From positions 62,001 through 126,000 of the forward strand of contig CAMYLK010000005.1 in NCBI GenBank assembly GCA_947259225.1: a stretch of 64,000 bases of DNA, written 5' to 3'. The stretch is from an uncultured Desulfobulbaceae bacterium (GTDB lineage Bacteria > Desulfobacterota > Desulfobulbia > Desulfobulbales > Desulfobulbaceae). How positions within the stretch are numbered: the first letter of the stretch is position 1; each line of letters starts with the position of its first letter. The notes under the pieces were generated by a model that saw only the letters and a list, made by a program, of their open reading frames with translations, was not told where the DNA came from and did not search any database. Shown here one piece after another: positions 9,457 to 18,340 of this stretch. A program made the position numbers and the translations under genes.

Positions 9457-9485
9457 AAAAAAACCTTAAGGTTGAGGTTTTTTTC
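9457..9485 (+). promoter_or_regulatory. Terminator-like hairpin in the leader of the symporter genes
   Basis: AAAAAAACCT (9457-9466) pairs with AGGTTTTTTT (9475-9484) around an 8-nt loop, with the T-run forming the 3' arm. It lies between the promoter at 9357 and the ribosome site at about 9535. It could attenuate or terminate transcription early, but the stem is mostly A-T. Confidence 0.35.
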
Positions 9486-9546
9486 TTTGTTTCACTTGGG
9501 AAAAGAAGGAGGTTCTTTCCCGCCAAACAATGAGGAGGAGGAGATT

Positions 9547-9798
9547 ATGAGTGATCTTAGTGGGTACTGGGCAGAAAACGTCCGATTGATTATCGGTTGT
9601 CTTATTGTCTGGTTCGTTGTTTCATACGGGTTCGGCATTTTGCTGGTTCATCCGTTGAACAGCATTTCAATCGCCGGTTATGACCTCGGCTTCTGGTTCG
9701 CCCAGCAGGGTTCCATGTACATTTTTGTTGCCCTGATTTTCTTCTACGCGGCTAAAATGAATACGCTTGACAAAAAATACAACGTCCAAGAAGACTAA
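9547..9798 (+). CDS. DUF4212 small subunit of a sodium:solute symporter
   Basis: An 83-residue membrane protein with two hydrophobic helices and the family signature LLVHPLNSI..GYDLGFWFAQQGSMY. DUF4212 proteins almost always precede a VC_2705-type symporter, as here (gap 11 bp). The ATG at 9547 is chosen because GAGGAGGAG lies directly upstream; the in-frame extension to 9421 has no such support and would cover the leader hairpin. The likely role is as an accessory subunit of the transporter that follows. Confidence 0.92.
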   Translation: MSDLSGYWAENVRLIIGCLIVWFVVSYGFGILLVHPLNSISIAGYDLGFWFAQQGSMYIFVALIFFYAAKMNTLDKKYNVQED

Positions 9799-9809
9799 GG
9801 GGGAAAAGA

Positions 9810-11579
9810 ATGAGTCTCAAAGCTATGACATTTCTTGTAGTTGGCGCCACTTTTGCCCTCTACATATTTATTGCGATCAGATCGCGAGTTTCCAGTACCG
9901 GTGAGTTCTATGTAGCAGGCAAGGGTGTGCATCCCGTTTTAAACGGAATGGCAACAGGGGCTGACTGGATGTCAGCAGCCTCCTTTATTTCCATGGCAGG
10001 CCTTATTGCCTTTAAAGGCTATGATGCCTCTGTTTTTCTCATGGGCTGGACCGGCGGTTATGTTTTGCTCGCCATGCTCCTGGCCCCTTATCTCCGTAAG
10101 TACGGGAAGTATACGGTACCAGCTTTTATCGGCGATCGTTTTTATTCGAGAACCGCCAGAGTTACTGCGGTTCTTTGCTTGATTATTGCCTCCCTGACCT
10201 ATGTTATCGGTCAGATGAAGGGTATCGGCGTTGCCTTTTCACGCTTCCTGGAAGTTCCTTTTGATGTAGGCGTCTTTATCGGTATGGGTATCGTCTTTAT
10301 TTACGCTGTTCTCGGCGGTATGAAAGGTGTTACCAATACCCAGATCGCACAGTATTGTGTTTTGATTTTTGCCTATACCGTACCGGCAATATTTATTTCC
10401 ATGCAGTTGACCGGAATGCCTATTCCGCAGCTTGGCCTTGGAAGCTCACTGACTGAAGGCGGTATGCACGTTCTTGATAAACTGGATCTGGTTCTAACCG
10501 ATCTCGGCTTTAAGGAATATACGGCCCAGAAAGGGGGAACGTTAAATATTTTCCTCTACACAATGTCGTTGATGATCGGTACCGCTGGTCTGCCGCATGT
10601 TATTATTCGGTTCTTTACCGTGCCCCGTGTGCGTGATGCCCGTTCATCCGCTGGCTGGGCCCTGGTTTTCATCGCCATTCTCTACACCACTGCTCCTGCA
10701 GTTGGTGCCATGGCACGCCTCAACCTGATGAACACCATCCAGACCGGTGAAGTAGGAAGTCCGACTGGTAACCTCGAGTATGAAAAGCGTCCCCAATGGT
10801 TCAAGAACTGGGAATTAACAGGACTGCTGAAATTTGAGGACAAGAATGGTGACGGCCGGATCCAATATTACGGTCCGGGCCTGAAAGACAAGGAAGCTGA
10901 ATTCGGTTGGGCCGGCAATGAGATGATCAAGGTTGACCGTGATATCATGGTTCTTGCCAATCCTGAGATTGCCAACCTGCCCAACTGGGTCATTGCCCTG
11001 GTTGCTGCCGGTGGTATAGCAGCAGCGCTGTCCACAGCGGCCGGTTTGCTGCTCGCTATTTCGTCATCTATCTCCCATGACGTCCTGAAAGGTATCTTTA
11101 TGCCTGACCTGACTGACAAGGGAGAACTGATGGCTGGACGTATCGCCATGGCAGGTGCTATCTGTGTTGCCGGTTACTTTGGTCTCAACCCTCCGGGCTT
11201 TGCTGCCCAGGTTGTTGCCCTGGCATTCGGTCTGGCAGCTTCTTCGATCTTCCCGGCTATTATGATGGGGATCTTTTCGAAGAAGGTCAACCGTACAGGT
11301 GCTACCTCCGGTATGCTTTGCGGTATCGGATCGACACTTCTGTATATCTTCTGGTACAAAGGATGGTTCTTCTTTCCGGGAACCAACATGCTGCCTAACA
11401 CCCCCGACAACTGGTTTCTGGGTATTGCACCCGAGGCTTTCGGTTCTGTCGGTGCAGCAATTAACTTTGCGGTTGCATTTATTGTATCCAGCATGACACC
11501 GCCTCCGCCAGAGCACATTCAGCACCTGGTAGAGGATATTCGTATCCCGTCTGGTGCGGGATCTGCTCAGGATCACTGA
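9810..11579 (+). CDS. Sodium:solute symporter, VC_2705/ActP-like (probable acetate uptake)
   Basis: A 589-residue inner-membrane cation/solute symporter of the SSS family with about 13 helices. It shows the early GEFYVAGKGVHPVLNGMATGADWMSAASF block and the later GGIAAALSTAAGLLLAISSSISHD stretch, both hallmarks of ActP-like carriers. A hydrophilic insert near residues 310-375 (LEYEKRPQWFKNWELTG and following) is typical of this subgroup. AGGGGGAAAAGA precedes the ATG. The DUF4212 partner and nearby acs make acetate or another short carboxylate the best substrate guess. A strong terminator follows. Confidence 0.92.
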   Translation: MSLKAMTFLVVGATFALYIFIAIRSRVSSTGEFYVAGKGVHPVLNGMATGADWMSAASFISMAGLIAFKGYDASVFLMGWTGGYVLLAMLLAPYLRKYGKYTVPAFIGDRFYSRTARVTAVLCLIIASLTYVIGQMKGIGVAFSRFLEVPFDVGVFIGMGIVFIYAVLGGMKGVTNTQIAQYCVLIFAYTVPAIFISMQLTGMPIPQLGLGSSLTEGGMHVLDKLDLVLTDLGFKEYTAQKGGTLNIFLYTMSLMIGTAGLPHVIIRFFTVPRVRDARSSAGWALVFIAILYTTAPAVGAMARLNLMNTIQTGEVGSPTGNLEYEKRPQWFKNWELTGLLKFEDKNGDGRIQYYGPGLKDKEAEFGWAGNEMIKVDRDIMVLANPEIANLPNWVIALVAAGGIAAALSTAAGLLLAISSSISHDVLKGIFMPDLTDKGELMAGRIAMAGAICVAGYFGLNPPGFAAQVVALAFGLAASSIFPAIMMGIFSKKVNRTGATSGMLCGIGSTLLYIFWYKGWFFFPGTNMLPNTPDNWFLGIAPEAFGSVGAAINFAVAFIVSSMTPPPPEHIQHLVEDIRIPSGAGSAQDH

Positions 11580-11602
11580 TTCGAGTATATTTATCGACCA
11601 AC

Positions 11603-11640
11603 ACGGCGTGCCTGTTTTAAACAGGCACGCCGTTTTTATT
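11603..11640 (+). terminator. Intrinsic terminator after the symporter gene
   Basis: ACGGCGTGCCTG (11603-11614) pairs perfectly with CAGGCACGCCGT (11622-11633), extendable by the T/A loop-closing bases, and is followed by TTTTATTTG. It is a GC-rich intrinsic terminator closing the acetate module. Confidence 0.9.
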
Positions 11641-11711
11641 TGAAATTCTAAACCCCGGTCCTTCGGTTTCGGATTTTTGCTTGAGTGCACATATAAATAG
11701 AGAAGAGTAAA

Positions 11712-12269
11712 ATGAAACCTGAATTTCTCCGTTCCGATCAATGCTGTCTCTATGTGGTGGACCCGCAGGAAAAGCTGATGGCCCATATTCATGAAGCCGG
11801 GCGTGTCACCCGAAATATATCCCTGATGATTCACCTTGCCCGGACCTTTGAATTTCCTGTCTTTGCCAATACCCAGTATAAAAAAGGTATAGGCCCGATT
11901 GTCCCTGAGTTGGCTGAACTGCTTGAGGGTGTGCCATGTCCGGATAAGATCTGTTTTAACGGCCTTGGTAGTGATGAAGTGCTCAATGAGTTAAAAGAAC
12001 TGCCGCACGGAGTTGACACGCTGCTGCTCTGCGGCGTGGAAACACATATCTGTGTTTACCAGACCGCGATCGGCGCTCTCCAGGCGGGATATAATGTGTG
12101 GGTTGTTGCCGATGCTGTATCGTCCCGTTCGGCAGTGAATGATCATCTGGGTCAGGAACGGCTTCGTGAACTCGGGGCAATCCTGGCTCCGTCAGAAATG
12201 ATTATTTATGAACTCCTGCAGCAGGCCGGAACCGATAAATTCAAGGCAATGCTTCCCCACCTGAAGTAA
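11712..12269 (+). CDS. Isochorismatase-like cysteine hydrolase
   Basis: A 185-residue alpha/beta hydrolase of the isochorismatase superfamily. The expected triad is visible: Asp in YVVDPQEKL (D17), Lys in NTQYKKG (about K57) and Cys in GVETHICVYQT (about C116). The close relatives are YcaC-like hydrolases of unknown substrate, so calling it an isochorismatase proper would go too far. AGAAGAG precedes the ATG. It stands alone between the symporter terminator and alaS. Confidence 0.88.
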   Translation: MKPEFLRSDQCCLYVVDPQEKLMAHIHEAGRVTRNISLMIHLARTFEFPVFANTQYKKGIGPIVPELAELLEGVPCPDKICFNGLGSDEVLNELKELPHGVDTLLLCGVETHICVYQTAIGALQAGYNVWVVADAVSSRSAVNDHLGQERLRELGAILAPSEMIIYELLQQAGTDKFKAMLPHLK

Positions 12270-12471
12270 GCTTACAGGTTCAGAAATACAAGTTCTTTCA
12301 ACTATCTATTTCCTGCTCAATCAACACTGCCAGGCAGAGGCGTGAAAAATTATTTGCCCACAGGAGCGAAAATGGCGTTTTTGTGTTGAAATTTCCGTAT
12401 AAAATCGATAAAAAAGAAAGTTTGTTGCTTTACTTGCTGGAACCTGAAACCAAAAGGTTTTTACAGATACA

Positions 12472-15123
12472 ATGATGACCGGAAACGAAATACGCGCACG
12501 ATTTTTACACTACTTTGAGAACAGCGGACATGCTGTAATCGAGAGTTCTTCCCTTGTTCCGCTTGATGACCCTACCCTGTTATTCACCAATGCGGGTATG
12601 GTGCAGTTTAAACGCGTTTTCATGGGTGAAGAGCAGCGTGACTATGTCCGGGCTGCTACAAGTCAATGCTGCGTCCGTGCCGGGGGCAAGCATAATGATC
12701 TGGAGAACGTCGGGCATACCGCCCGTCACCACACCTTTTTTGAAATGCTCGGCAATTTTTCTTTTGGGGACTATTTCAAGAAGGAAGCCATCGATTTTGC
12801 ATGGGAATTCCTGACCAGAGAACTCGGCCTTGATTCAAGTCAGTTATGGGTATCTGTCTTCCGTGAAGACGATGAGGCCTATGAATTATGGGAGCAGATT
12901 GAAGACCTGCCGGAAGGCAGGGTCGTCCGCCTTGGAGAAGAAGACAACTTCTGGGCCATGGGTGATACCGGGCCCTGTGGTCCCTGTTCGGAAATCCATA
13001 TCGACCAGGGCATTGAGGCGGGCTGCGGTCGGCCAGAATGTGCAGTCGGGTGCGACTGTGACCGTTTTCTTGAGCTGTGGAATCTTGTTTTCATGCAGTT
13101 TTACCGGGACGAGACCGGCAAGATGACGCCGCTGCCAAAACCTTCCATCGATACGGGTATGGGACTTGAACGTATTGCGGCGGTCTTGCAGGGTAAGCTC
13201 AATAATTTTGATTCAGACCTTTTTACACCCCTGATTGAAAGAATTTCTTCCCTTGCCGGCAAAAAATACGGCAGCAGCAATAAGGATGATGTCGCGATGC
13301 GGGTAATAGCCGACCATTCTCGTGCTGCGACATTCCTCATCGCTGACGGAGTACTTCCCTCTAACGAAGGACGTGGATATGTCCTGCGGCGTATCATGCG
13401 AAGGGCTGTACGGTTCGGCCGATTCCTTGGCCTGACCGGCCAGTTTTTTACAGAGATATGTGCTCTTGTTTCCGAGATGATGCTTGAGAGCTATCCCCAT
13501 CTTGCCGGTGCAAGAAATTTGCAGGACAAAGTAGTCAGTAACGAGGAAAGCCGCTTTGGTGAAACCCTTGACCACGGGCTGGCAATCCTGTCTGAAGAAA
13601 TTAACCGTCTGCAAGAGCAGGGCACTGGTCAAGAGATGATTGCCGGGGACTTTATTTTTAAACTCTATGATACCTATGGTTTTCCTGTCGATATTATCAG
13701 GGACGTTGCCATTGAACAGGGCATGACCATTGATGAAGCCGGTTACCATGCTGCCATGGAAGTACAGCGGGAGCAATCCAAGCGTTCCTGGAAGGGAAGT
13801 GATGTCGAGCATCTGCCGGAAGGTGTCATCGAACTGTTGAAGCAAAGTTGTGAGACCGAGTTTGTGGGTTATACCCTGAAACAGGCTGAATCAGTTGTTG
13901 AAGGCCTCATCGGTGGTGCCGGTCAGCTAGTGGAACAGGCTAATGAAGGGGATGAAATAAGAGTTTTTTGTCCCCGCACCCCGTTTTATGCCGAGGCAGG
14001 CGGTCAGGTTGGTGATACCGGACAGATAACAGGCCCGGATGGATCTGTTGAAGTGATCACTACGACAACTGTTGCCGAGAACCTTGTATTGCATGAAGGG
14101 AGGGTTGTTAAAGGTATTGTCTCCAAGGGAGATACGGTTAATCTTCAGGTAACATCGATCAGACGTAACGATATTGCCGTGAACCACACTGCAACCCATC
14201 TCCTGCACGCGGCCATGAAAGAACTTCTTGGTGATCATATCAGTCAGGCCGGTTCCCTGGTTGAAGAGGACAGACTCCGATTTGACTTTACCCACTTTTC
14301 ACCTTTGACCCCTGATGAGGTGAATGCGATTGAACAGAAGGTCAACAGGGAAATTCGGAAAAATATCCCGGTGGCGACTGATCTGAAGTCACGGGACCAA
14401 GCTGTTTCTGAAGGGGCAACTGCTCTTTTCGGTGAAAAATATGGAGATGAGGTGCGGGTTGTTTCTGTAGGTGAATTCAGTAAGGAGCTCTGCGGCGGAA
14501 CCCATGTGGGTGCAACCGGTGAGATAGGTTTTTTTAAAATACTCTCTGAAACCGGTATCGCCGCAGGTGTCAGAAGGGTTGAGGCTGTAACAGGTGCCCA
14601 GGCTGTTGAATGGATGCAGAACCTAGTCCGGCAGGTTGGTGATGTGGAAAATTGCATTGCCGCTCCCCTGGATACAGCTCCGGACAAGATCACAGTACTG
14701 ATGCGCCAGCAGAAAGAACTGGAGAAGAAAGTCGCCGCCCTGACATCCAACCTGGCCCTGTCTGATATGGACCAGTTATTGGATAAAGCAATTGACGTTA
14801 ACGGCATAAAAGTTCTGGCGGCCGAAGTAACTCTCGATTCTGCAAAAACACTCCGTGAAATCGGTGATAAGGTTCGTGATAAACTTGGTACCGGTGTGGC
14901 TGTGCTGGGGGGTGTGCTCAATGGCAAGGCCGCATTGCTTGCCCTTGTCAGCAAGGACCTGACCGGGAAGATCAAGGCAGGAGATCTTGTCAAATCAACG
15001 GCTGAATTTGTCGGCGGCAAAGGAGGAGGGCGTCCTGATATGGCACAGGCCGGTGGACCCATGGCCGATAAGTTGCCGGAGGCCATCAGGAATGTACCGC
15101 AGGTCGTGCGGGACCTGATCTAG
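12472..15123 (+). CDS. alaS: Alanyl-tRNA synthetase
   Basis: Charges tRNA-Ala. The 883 residues match the family's usual 875. In order: the class II catalytic core (start NEIRARFLHYFENSGH, TNAGMVQFK), the tRNA-recognition domain, the editing domain with HTATHLLH and the zinc-site CGGTHV, and the C-terminal DHHA1 domain with GGKGGGRPDMAQAGG. ATG ATG at the start leaves a one-codon ambiguity, and no strong ribosome site is seen. The KAS gene follows after only 34 bp, so read-through into the lipid cluster is possible. Confidence 0.97.
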   Translation: MMTGNEIRARFLHYFENSGHAVIESSSLVPLDDPTLLFTNAGMVQFKRVFMGEEQRDYVRAATSQCCVRAGGKHNDLENVGHTARHHTFFEMLGNFSFGDYFKKEAIDFAWEFLTRELGLDSSQLWVSVFREDDEAYELWEQIEDLPEGRVVRLGEEDNFWAMGDTGPCGPCSEIHIDQGIEAGCGRPECAVGCDCDRFLELWNLVFMQFYRDETGKMTPLPKPSIDTGMGLERIAAVLQGKLNNFDSDLFTPLIERISSLAGKKYGSSNKDDVAMRVIADHSRAATFLIADGVLPSNEGRGYVLRRIMRRAVRFGRFLGLTGQFFTEICALVSEMMLESYPHLAGARNLQDKVVSNEESRFGETLDHGLAILSEEINRLQEQGTGQEMIAGDFIFKLYDTYGFPVDIIRDVAIEQGMTIDEAGYHAAMEVQREQSKRSWKGSDVEHLPEGVIELLKQSCETEFVGYTLKQAESVVEGLIGGAGQLVEQANEGDEIRVFCPRTPFYAEAGGQVGDTGQITGPDGSVEVITTTTVAENLVLHEGRVVKGIVSKGDTVNLQVTSIRRNDIAVNHTATHLLHAAMKELLGDHISQAGSLVEEDRLRFDFTHFSPLTPDEVNAIEQKVNREIRKNIPVATDLKSRDQAVSEGATALFGEKYGDEVRVVSVGEFSKELCGGTHVGATGEIGFFKILSETGIAAGVRRVEAVTGAQAVEWMQNLVRQVGDVENCIAAPLDTAPDKITVLMRQQKELEKKVAALTSNLALSDMDQLLDKAIDVNGIKVLAAEVTLDSAKTLREIGDKVRDKLGTGVAVLGGVLNGKAALLALVSKDLTGKIKAGDLVKSTAEFVGGKGGGRPDMAQAGGPMADKLPEAIRNVPQVVRDLI

Positions 15124-15157
15124 GCAGTATGTTTTATTTAAACAGGCAAGGAAGTTA

Positions 15158-16414
15158 ATGCTGAACCGTCCGGATAATGAACGAATAGTTATTACAGGTG
15201 TGGGGCTTGCCGCCCCTAACGCCTCGAATCTGGCAGAGTTCAGGGAGAAACTGCTGGCCGGTGAAAGTGAAATCACAACGATTGATCTGAGGTATATGGA
15301 CAGGGCTCCGGCCGGGATATGTACATTTGCCGAGACCAGGTACCGGAAAAAAAAGGAAAACAAGAGAGGTACCCGGGCCGGGTGTATCGGTGTGTATTGT
15401 GCCAACGAAGCACTGGAAGATGCCGGCATTGATTTCACCTTGTATGACAGGGCGAGAACCGGTGTGTATATAGGTTTGACAGAACACGGTACGGTGGAAA
15501 CCGAAAACGAGGTCTACAATATCAGCAAGTATGACTACAATGTTGATTATTGGACACATCACCACAATCCGCGTACAGTCCTTAACAACCCTGCCGGTGA
15601 AATTACCATGAACCTGGGAATTACCGGTCCGCATTATTCTGTTGGTGCTGCCTGCGCGGCCGGGAATGCGGCCCTGATTCAGGGAACCCAGATGCTGCGC
15701 CTTGGAGAAGTTGATTTAGCTCTATGTGGAGGAATATCAGAGTGTGTTGATTCCTTTGGCATATTTGCAAGTTTTCGTGCCCAGGGAGCTCTTGCCGAAC
15801 ATACTGATCCGACAAAGGCGAGTCGGCCGTTCGATGCAGCAAGAAACGGTATAGTAATTTCTGAAGGGGGCTGTATTTTCACCCTTGAACGGCTGGATAA
15901 GGCCCGGGAGAGAGGAGTAGCGATTTACGGTGAGATTACCGGTTATGCCATGAATTCGGATGCACGTGATTTTGTCCTCCCTTATGGTGAAAGGCAGGCC
16001 GAGTGCATGGAACTCGCCTTACAACGGGCCGGATTGTCTCCCGCAGACATTACCATTATCAATACGCACGCGACCGGGACCAAGCAGGGAGATATTGAAG
16101 AATGCAAAGCAATCCGCAAGGTCTTTGCAGGGTGCCCAAGCACCTGGATTAACAATACAAAATCGAATATTGGCCACGCCATGGGAGCTGCCGGAGTCCT
16201 GGAGCTAGCCGGAAACCTTCCTTCCTTTGTTGACAATCAGGTGCATCCGACTATAAACTTGGAAGAGTTGGATGAGGATTGCAATTTAGATGGCATCGTT
16301 GCAAATAAACCGAAACAACTTGACAAGGTCGATACAATTTTGAATAACTCCTTCGGCATGGTCGGTATTAATTCTGCCGTTATCGTCGAGCGTTTTGATG
16401 ACAATCGGCGCTGA
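15158..16414 (+). CDS. KAS II (FabF)-like beta-ketoacyl-ACP synthase of the lipid/ole cluster
   Basis: Extends an acyl chain by condensing malonyl-ACP with acyl-ACP. The 418 residues carry an intact thiolase-fold triad: C166 in GAACAAG, H304 in NTHATGTKQGD and H340 in KSNIGHAMG, plus K335 and the FGMVG loop near 399-403. It is therefore a true condensing enzyme and not a chain-length factor. Sequence around residues 60-72 (RYRKKKENKRGTR) is unusually basic. It is the first gene of a co-directional lipid set with its own ACP, so it probably serves a special product and not bulk fatty-acid synthesis. Confidence 0.93.
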   Translation: MLNRPDNERIVITGVGLAAPNASNLAEFREKLLAGESEITTIDLRYMDRAPAGICTFAETRYRKKKENKRGTRAGCIGVYCANEALEDAGIDFTLYDRARTGVYIGLTEHGTVETENEVYNISKYDYNVDYWTHHHNPRTVLNNPAGEITMNLGITGPHYSVGAACAAGNAALIQGTQMLRLGEVDLALCGGISECVDSFGIFASFRAQGALAEHTDPTKASRPFDAARNGIVISEGGCIFTLERLDKARERGVAIYGEITGYAMNSDARDFVLPYGERQAECMELALQRAGLSPADITIINTHATGTKQGDIEECKAIRKVFAGCPSTWINNTKSNIGHAMGAAGVLELAGNLPSFVDNQVHPTINLEELDEDCNLDGIVANKPKQLDKVDTILNNSFGMVGINSAVIVERFDDNRR

Positions 16415-16536
16415 AAGGGCTATTTTTATACGATAGATGAAAAATGATGAAAGAAATAACTACGAATTTGCAAAAAATTATTAGTGTTATATATATCATT
16501 AAATAAATTTAATTGAGTAGAATACAGAGGACAGGT

Positions 16537-16788
16537 ATGACCCGGGATGAAATTAAAAACGTGATTTTAGAAATCATTGAAGATATTGATGAGGATGCTG
16601 ATTTTGACAGTTTAAACCCTGATGAACCTCTTCGAGACCAACTCGATCTGGACTCCATGGACTTCCTGGATATTGTTATGGAACTTCGTAAACGCTACAA
16701 GCTCCAGATTCCTGAAGAGGAATATCCTGAACTGTCAACCCTGAACAGCTGCGTCAACTACCTAGACCCAAAACTGCAGGATTTCTAA
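16537..16788 (+). CDS. Acyl carrier protein
   Basis: An 83-residue acidic four-helix carrier protein. The phosphopantetheine attachment serine is S40 in LDLDSMDFLD; DSM followed by DF differs from housekeeping AcpP (DSLDTVE) and suggests a specialised carrier. The ATG at 16537 is preferred over a TTG eight codons upstream because AGAGGACAG precedes it. It lies between the KAS-like gene and two CrtI-type oxidoreductases, and probably carries the acyl chain on which those enzymes act. Confidence 0.93.
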   Translation: MTRDEIKNVILEIIEDIDEDADFDSLNPDEPLRDQLDLDSMDFLDIVMELRKRYKLQIPEEEYPELSTLNSCVNYLDPKLQDF

Positions 16789-16898
16789 TCTTTCACGTAT
16801 ACGAGTTTACAAAGAATTCTTTCAACAAAGAAAAATCGTTTCATCCTGTCATATCATCCACAGCCAACCTTATATCAACCAACGGATAACTTCAGCCA

Positions 16899-18275
16899 AT
16901 GGCTGATTATCAAATCATAATTATCGGCGGAGGCCTGTCAGGGCTCGCAGCAGGTATCCGTGCTGCACGGTTTGGCCTGAAAGTGCTTATTCTGGAACAG
17001 CACTGGCAGCCGGGAGGCCTCAATTCCTATTATTACCGTCAGGGCTACCTGCTTGAAACAGGGTTGCATGCAATGACGAATTATGCACCTCCTGAAGTTA
17101 AGCATGCGCCGTTAAATCGTCTTTTCCGGCAACTGAAACTTTCCCGGAAACGTTTTGTTACACGCCAACAGTTCTGTTCCGAGGTTGTCTTTCCTGACCA
17201 TTCCCTATGTTTCTCCAACGAACTGTCTCAACTGACCGATGAAATTGCTCGGGAATTCCCGAACTCAGTGGACGATTTTGTCCGCCTGGTGGGAGAAGTG
17301 AAAAAGTATGATCCGTTTGCAGGCAGCCCATGGCGTTCGACCCGGGAATTTCTTTCCGGGATGCTGAACAACAGGAAGCTGGAGGATATGCTTTTGCTGC
17401 CTCTCATGGTCTACGGCAACAGCGAAGAGCATGATATGGACCTGGGGCAGTTTGTCATCATGTTCCAGGCTATTTTTCTGGAAGGTTTTTTCAGGCCCCG
17501 GGATACTATCAAGGAATTGCTTGATATACTTGTCAACCACTATAAAGAATTCGGCGGGGAGTTACGCTTTCGGTCCAGGGTAAAAAAATTGGGAAAAGAC
17601 GGAAACAGTTTTAACAGGGTGATTCTTGAAGATGGGGGGGAACTGTCCTGTGGTGCTGTTCTCTCAACAATCGGCATTCCGGGCACAGCAGAAATTTCTG
17701 GATGGCAGTTGGATACGGCGGGCTATTCGGGTCGAATGAGCTTCATGGAGACCATAAATCTTGTTCCATTAAAAAATAAACACAGGATAGTCAATGACCG
17801 GACCATCATATTCTACAGCCATAGTCCTGAATTTTCCTATTGCCGGCCACAGGCAGCCATCGATCCGGACTGGGGAGTGATATGCTTTCCGGACAACTTT
17901 GAGGGCATACCGGAAACAGACCCTTTCCAGATACGGGTAACCAATGCCGCCAACTATGATACCTGGAATTCACTTGATAAAGAGGAATACGATAAGGTGA
18001 AACAGCAATGCGTTGCCAGCTCAGCGGAACAGGTCTGTAAAATTGTTGGGAATTATCAGGAAGACATTGTATATACTGATAGTTTTACACCGTTAACCAT
18101 TGAGAGATTTACATCCAAGGTTGGTGGCGCCGTATACGGCAGCCCGGTGAAGTTGAAAGATGGCCATACTCCCTATGAAAATCTGTTTATCGCCGGCACA
18201 GACCAGGGATACCTTGGAATAGTAGGTTCCATGCTTTCCGGAGTGACAATTGTCAACCAGCATCTCCTGGCATAA
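16899..18275 (+). CDS. CrtI-type FAD-dependent oxidoreductase 1 (phytoene desaturase/isomerase fold)
   Basis: A 458-residue flavoprotein. The N-terminal Rossmann motif is IIGGGLSGLAAGIRAARFG (residues 7-25) with the following EQHWQPGGLNSYY, and the C-terminal FAD contact is LFIAGTDQGYLG (about 433-444), the layout of phytoene desaturases and carotene isomerases. No phytoene synthase or other carotenoid gene is nearby. Placed between ACP and ketoreductase genes, it more likely desaturates, isomerises or otherwise modifies double bonds of an ACP-bound acyl chain. That substrate is inference. Confidence 0.85.
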   Translation: MADYQIIIIGGGLSGLAAGIRAARFGLKVLILEQHWQPGGLNSYYYRQGYLLETGLHAMTNYAPPEVKHAPLNRLFRQLKLSRKRFVTRQQFCSEVVFPDHSLCFSNELSQLTDEIAREFPNSVDDFVRLVGEVKKYDPFAGSPWRSTREFLSGMLNNRKLEDMLLLPLMVYGNSEEHDMDLGQFVIMFQAIFLEGFFRPRDTIKELLDILVNHYKEFGGELRFRSRVKKLGKDGNSFNRVILEDGGELSCGAVLSTIGIPGTAEISGWQLDTAGYSGRMSFMETINLVPLKNKHRIVNDRTIIFYSHSPEFSYCRPQAAIDPDWGVICFPDNFEGIPETDPFQIRVTNAANYDTWNSLDKEEYDKVKQQCVASSAEQVCKIVGNYQEDIVYTDSFTPLTIERFTSKVGGAVYGSPVKLKDGHTPYENLFIAGTDQGYLGIVGSMLSGVTIVNQHLLA

Positions 18276-18340
18276 TGTAAGGAAAATGGAATCCGGACAA
18301 CGTATATACTTGTTTTATAATTCATTGAACACATTGTATT

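Noticed and set aside
11064-11834. 256-codon minus-strand frame across the symporter 3' end and terminator
   Set aside because: It is antisense to a clear symporter gene, crosses a strong terminator, and its translation has no family signature.
13213-13845. 210-codon minus-strand frame in alaS
   Set aside because: Also antisense to alaS with no recognisable motif.
14244-15086. 280-codon minus-strand frame in alaS
   Set aside because: Antisense to conserved alaS domains; Ser/Arg-rich translation typical of a shadow frame.
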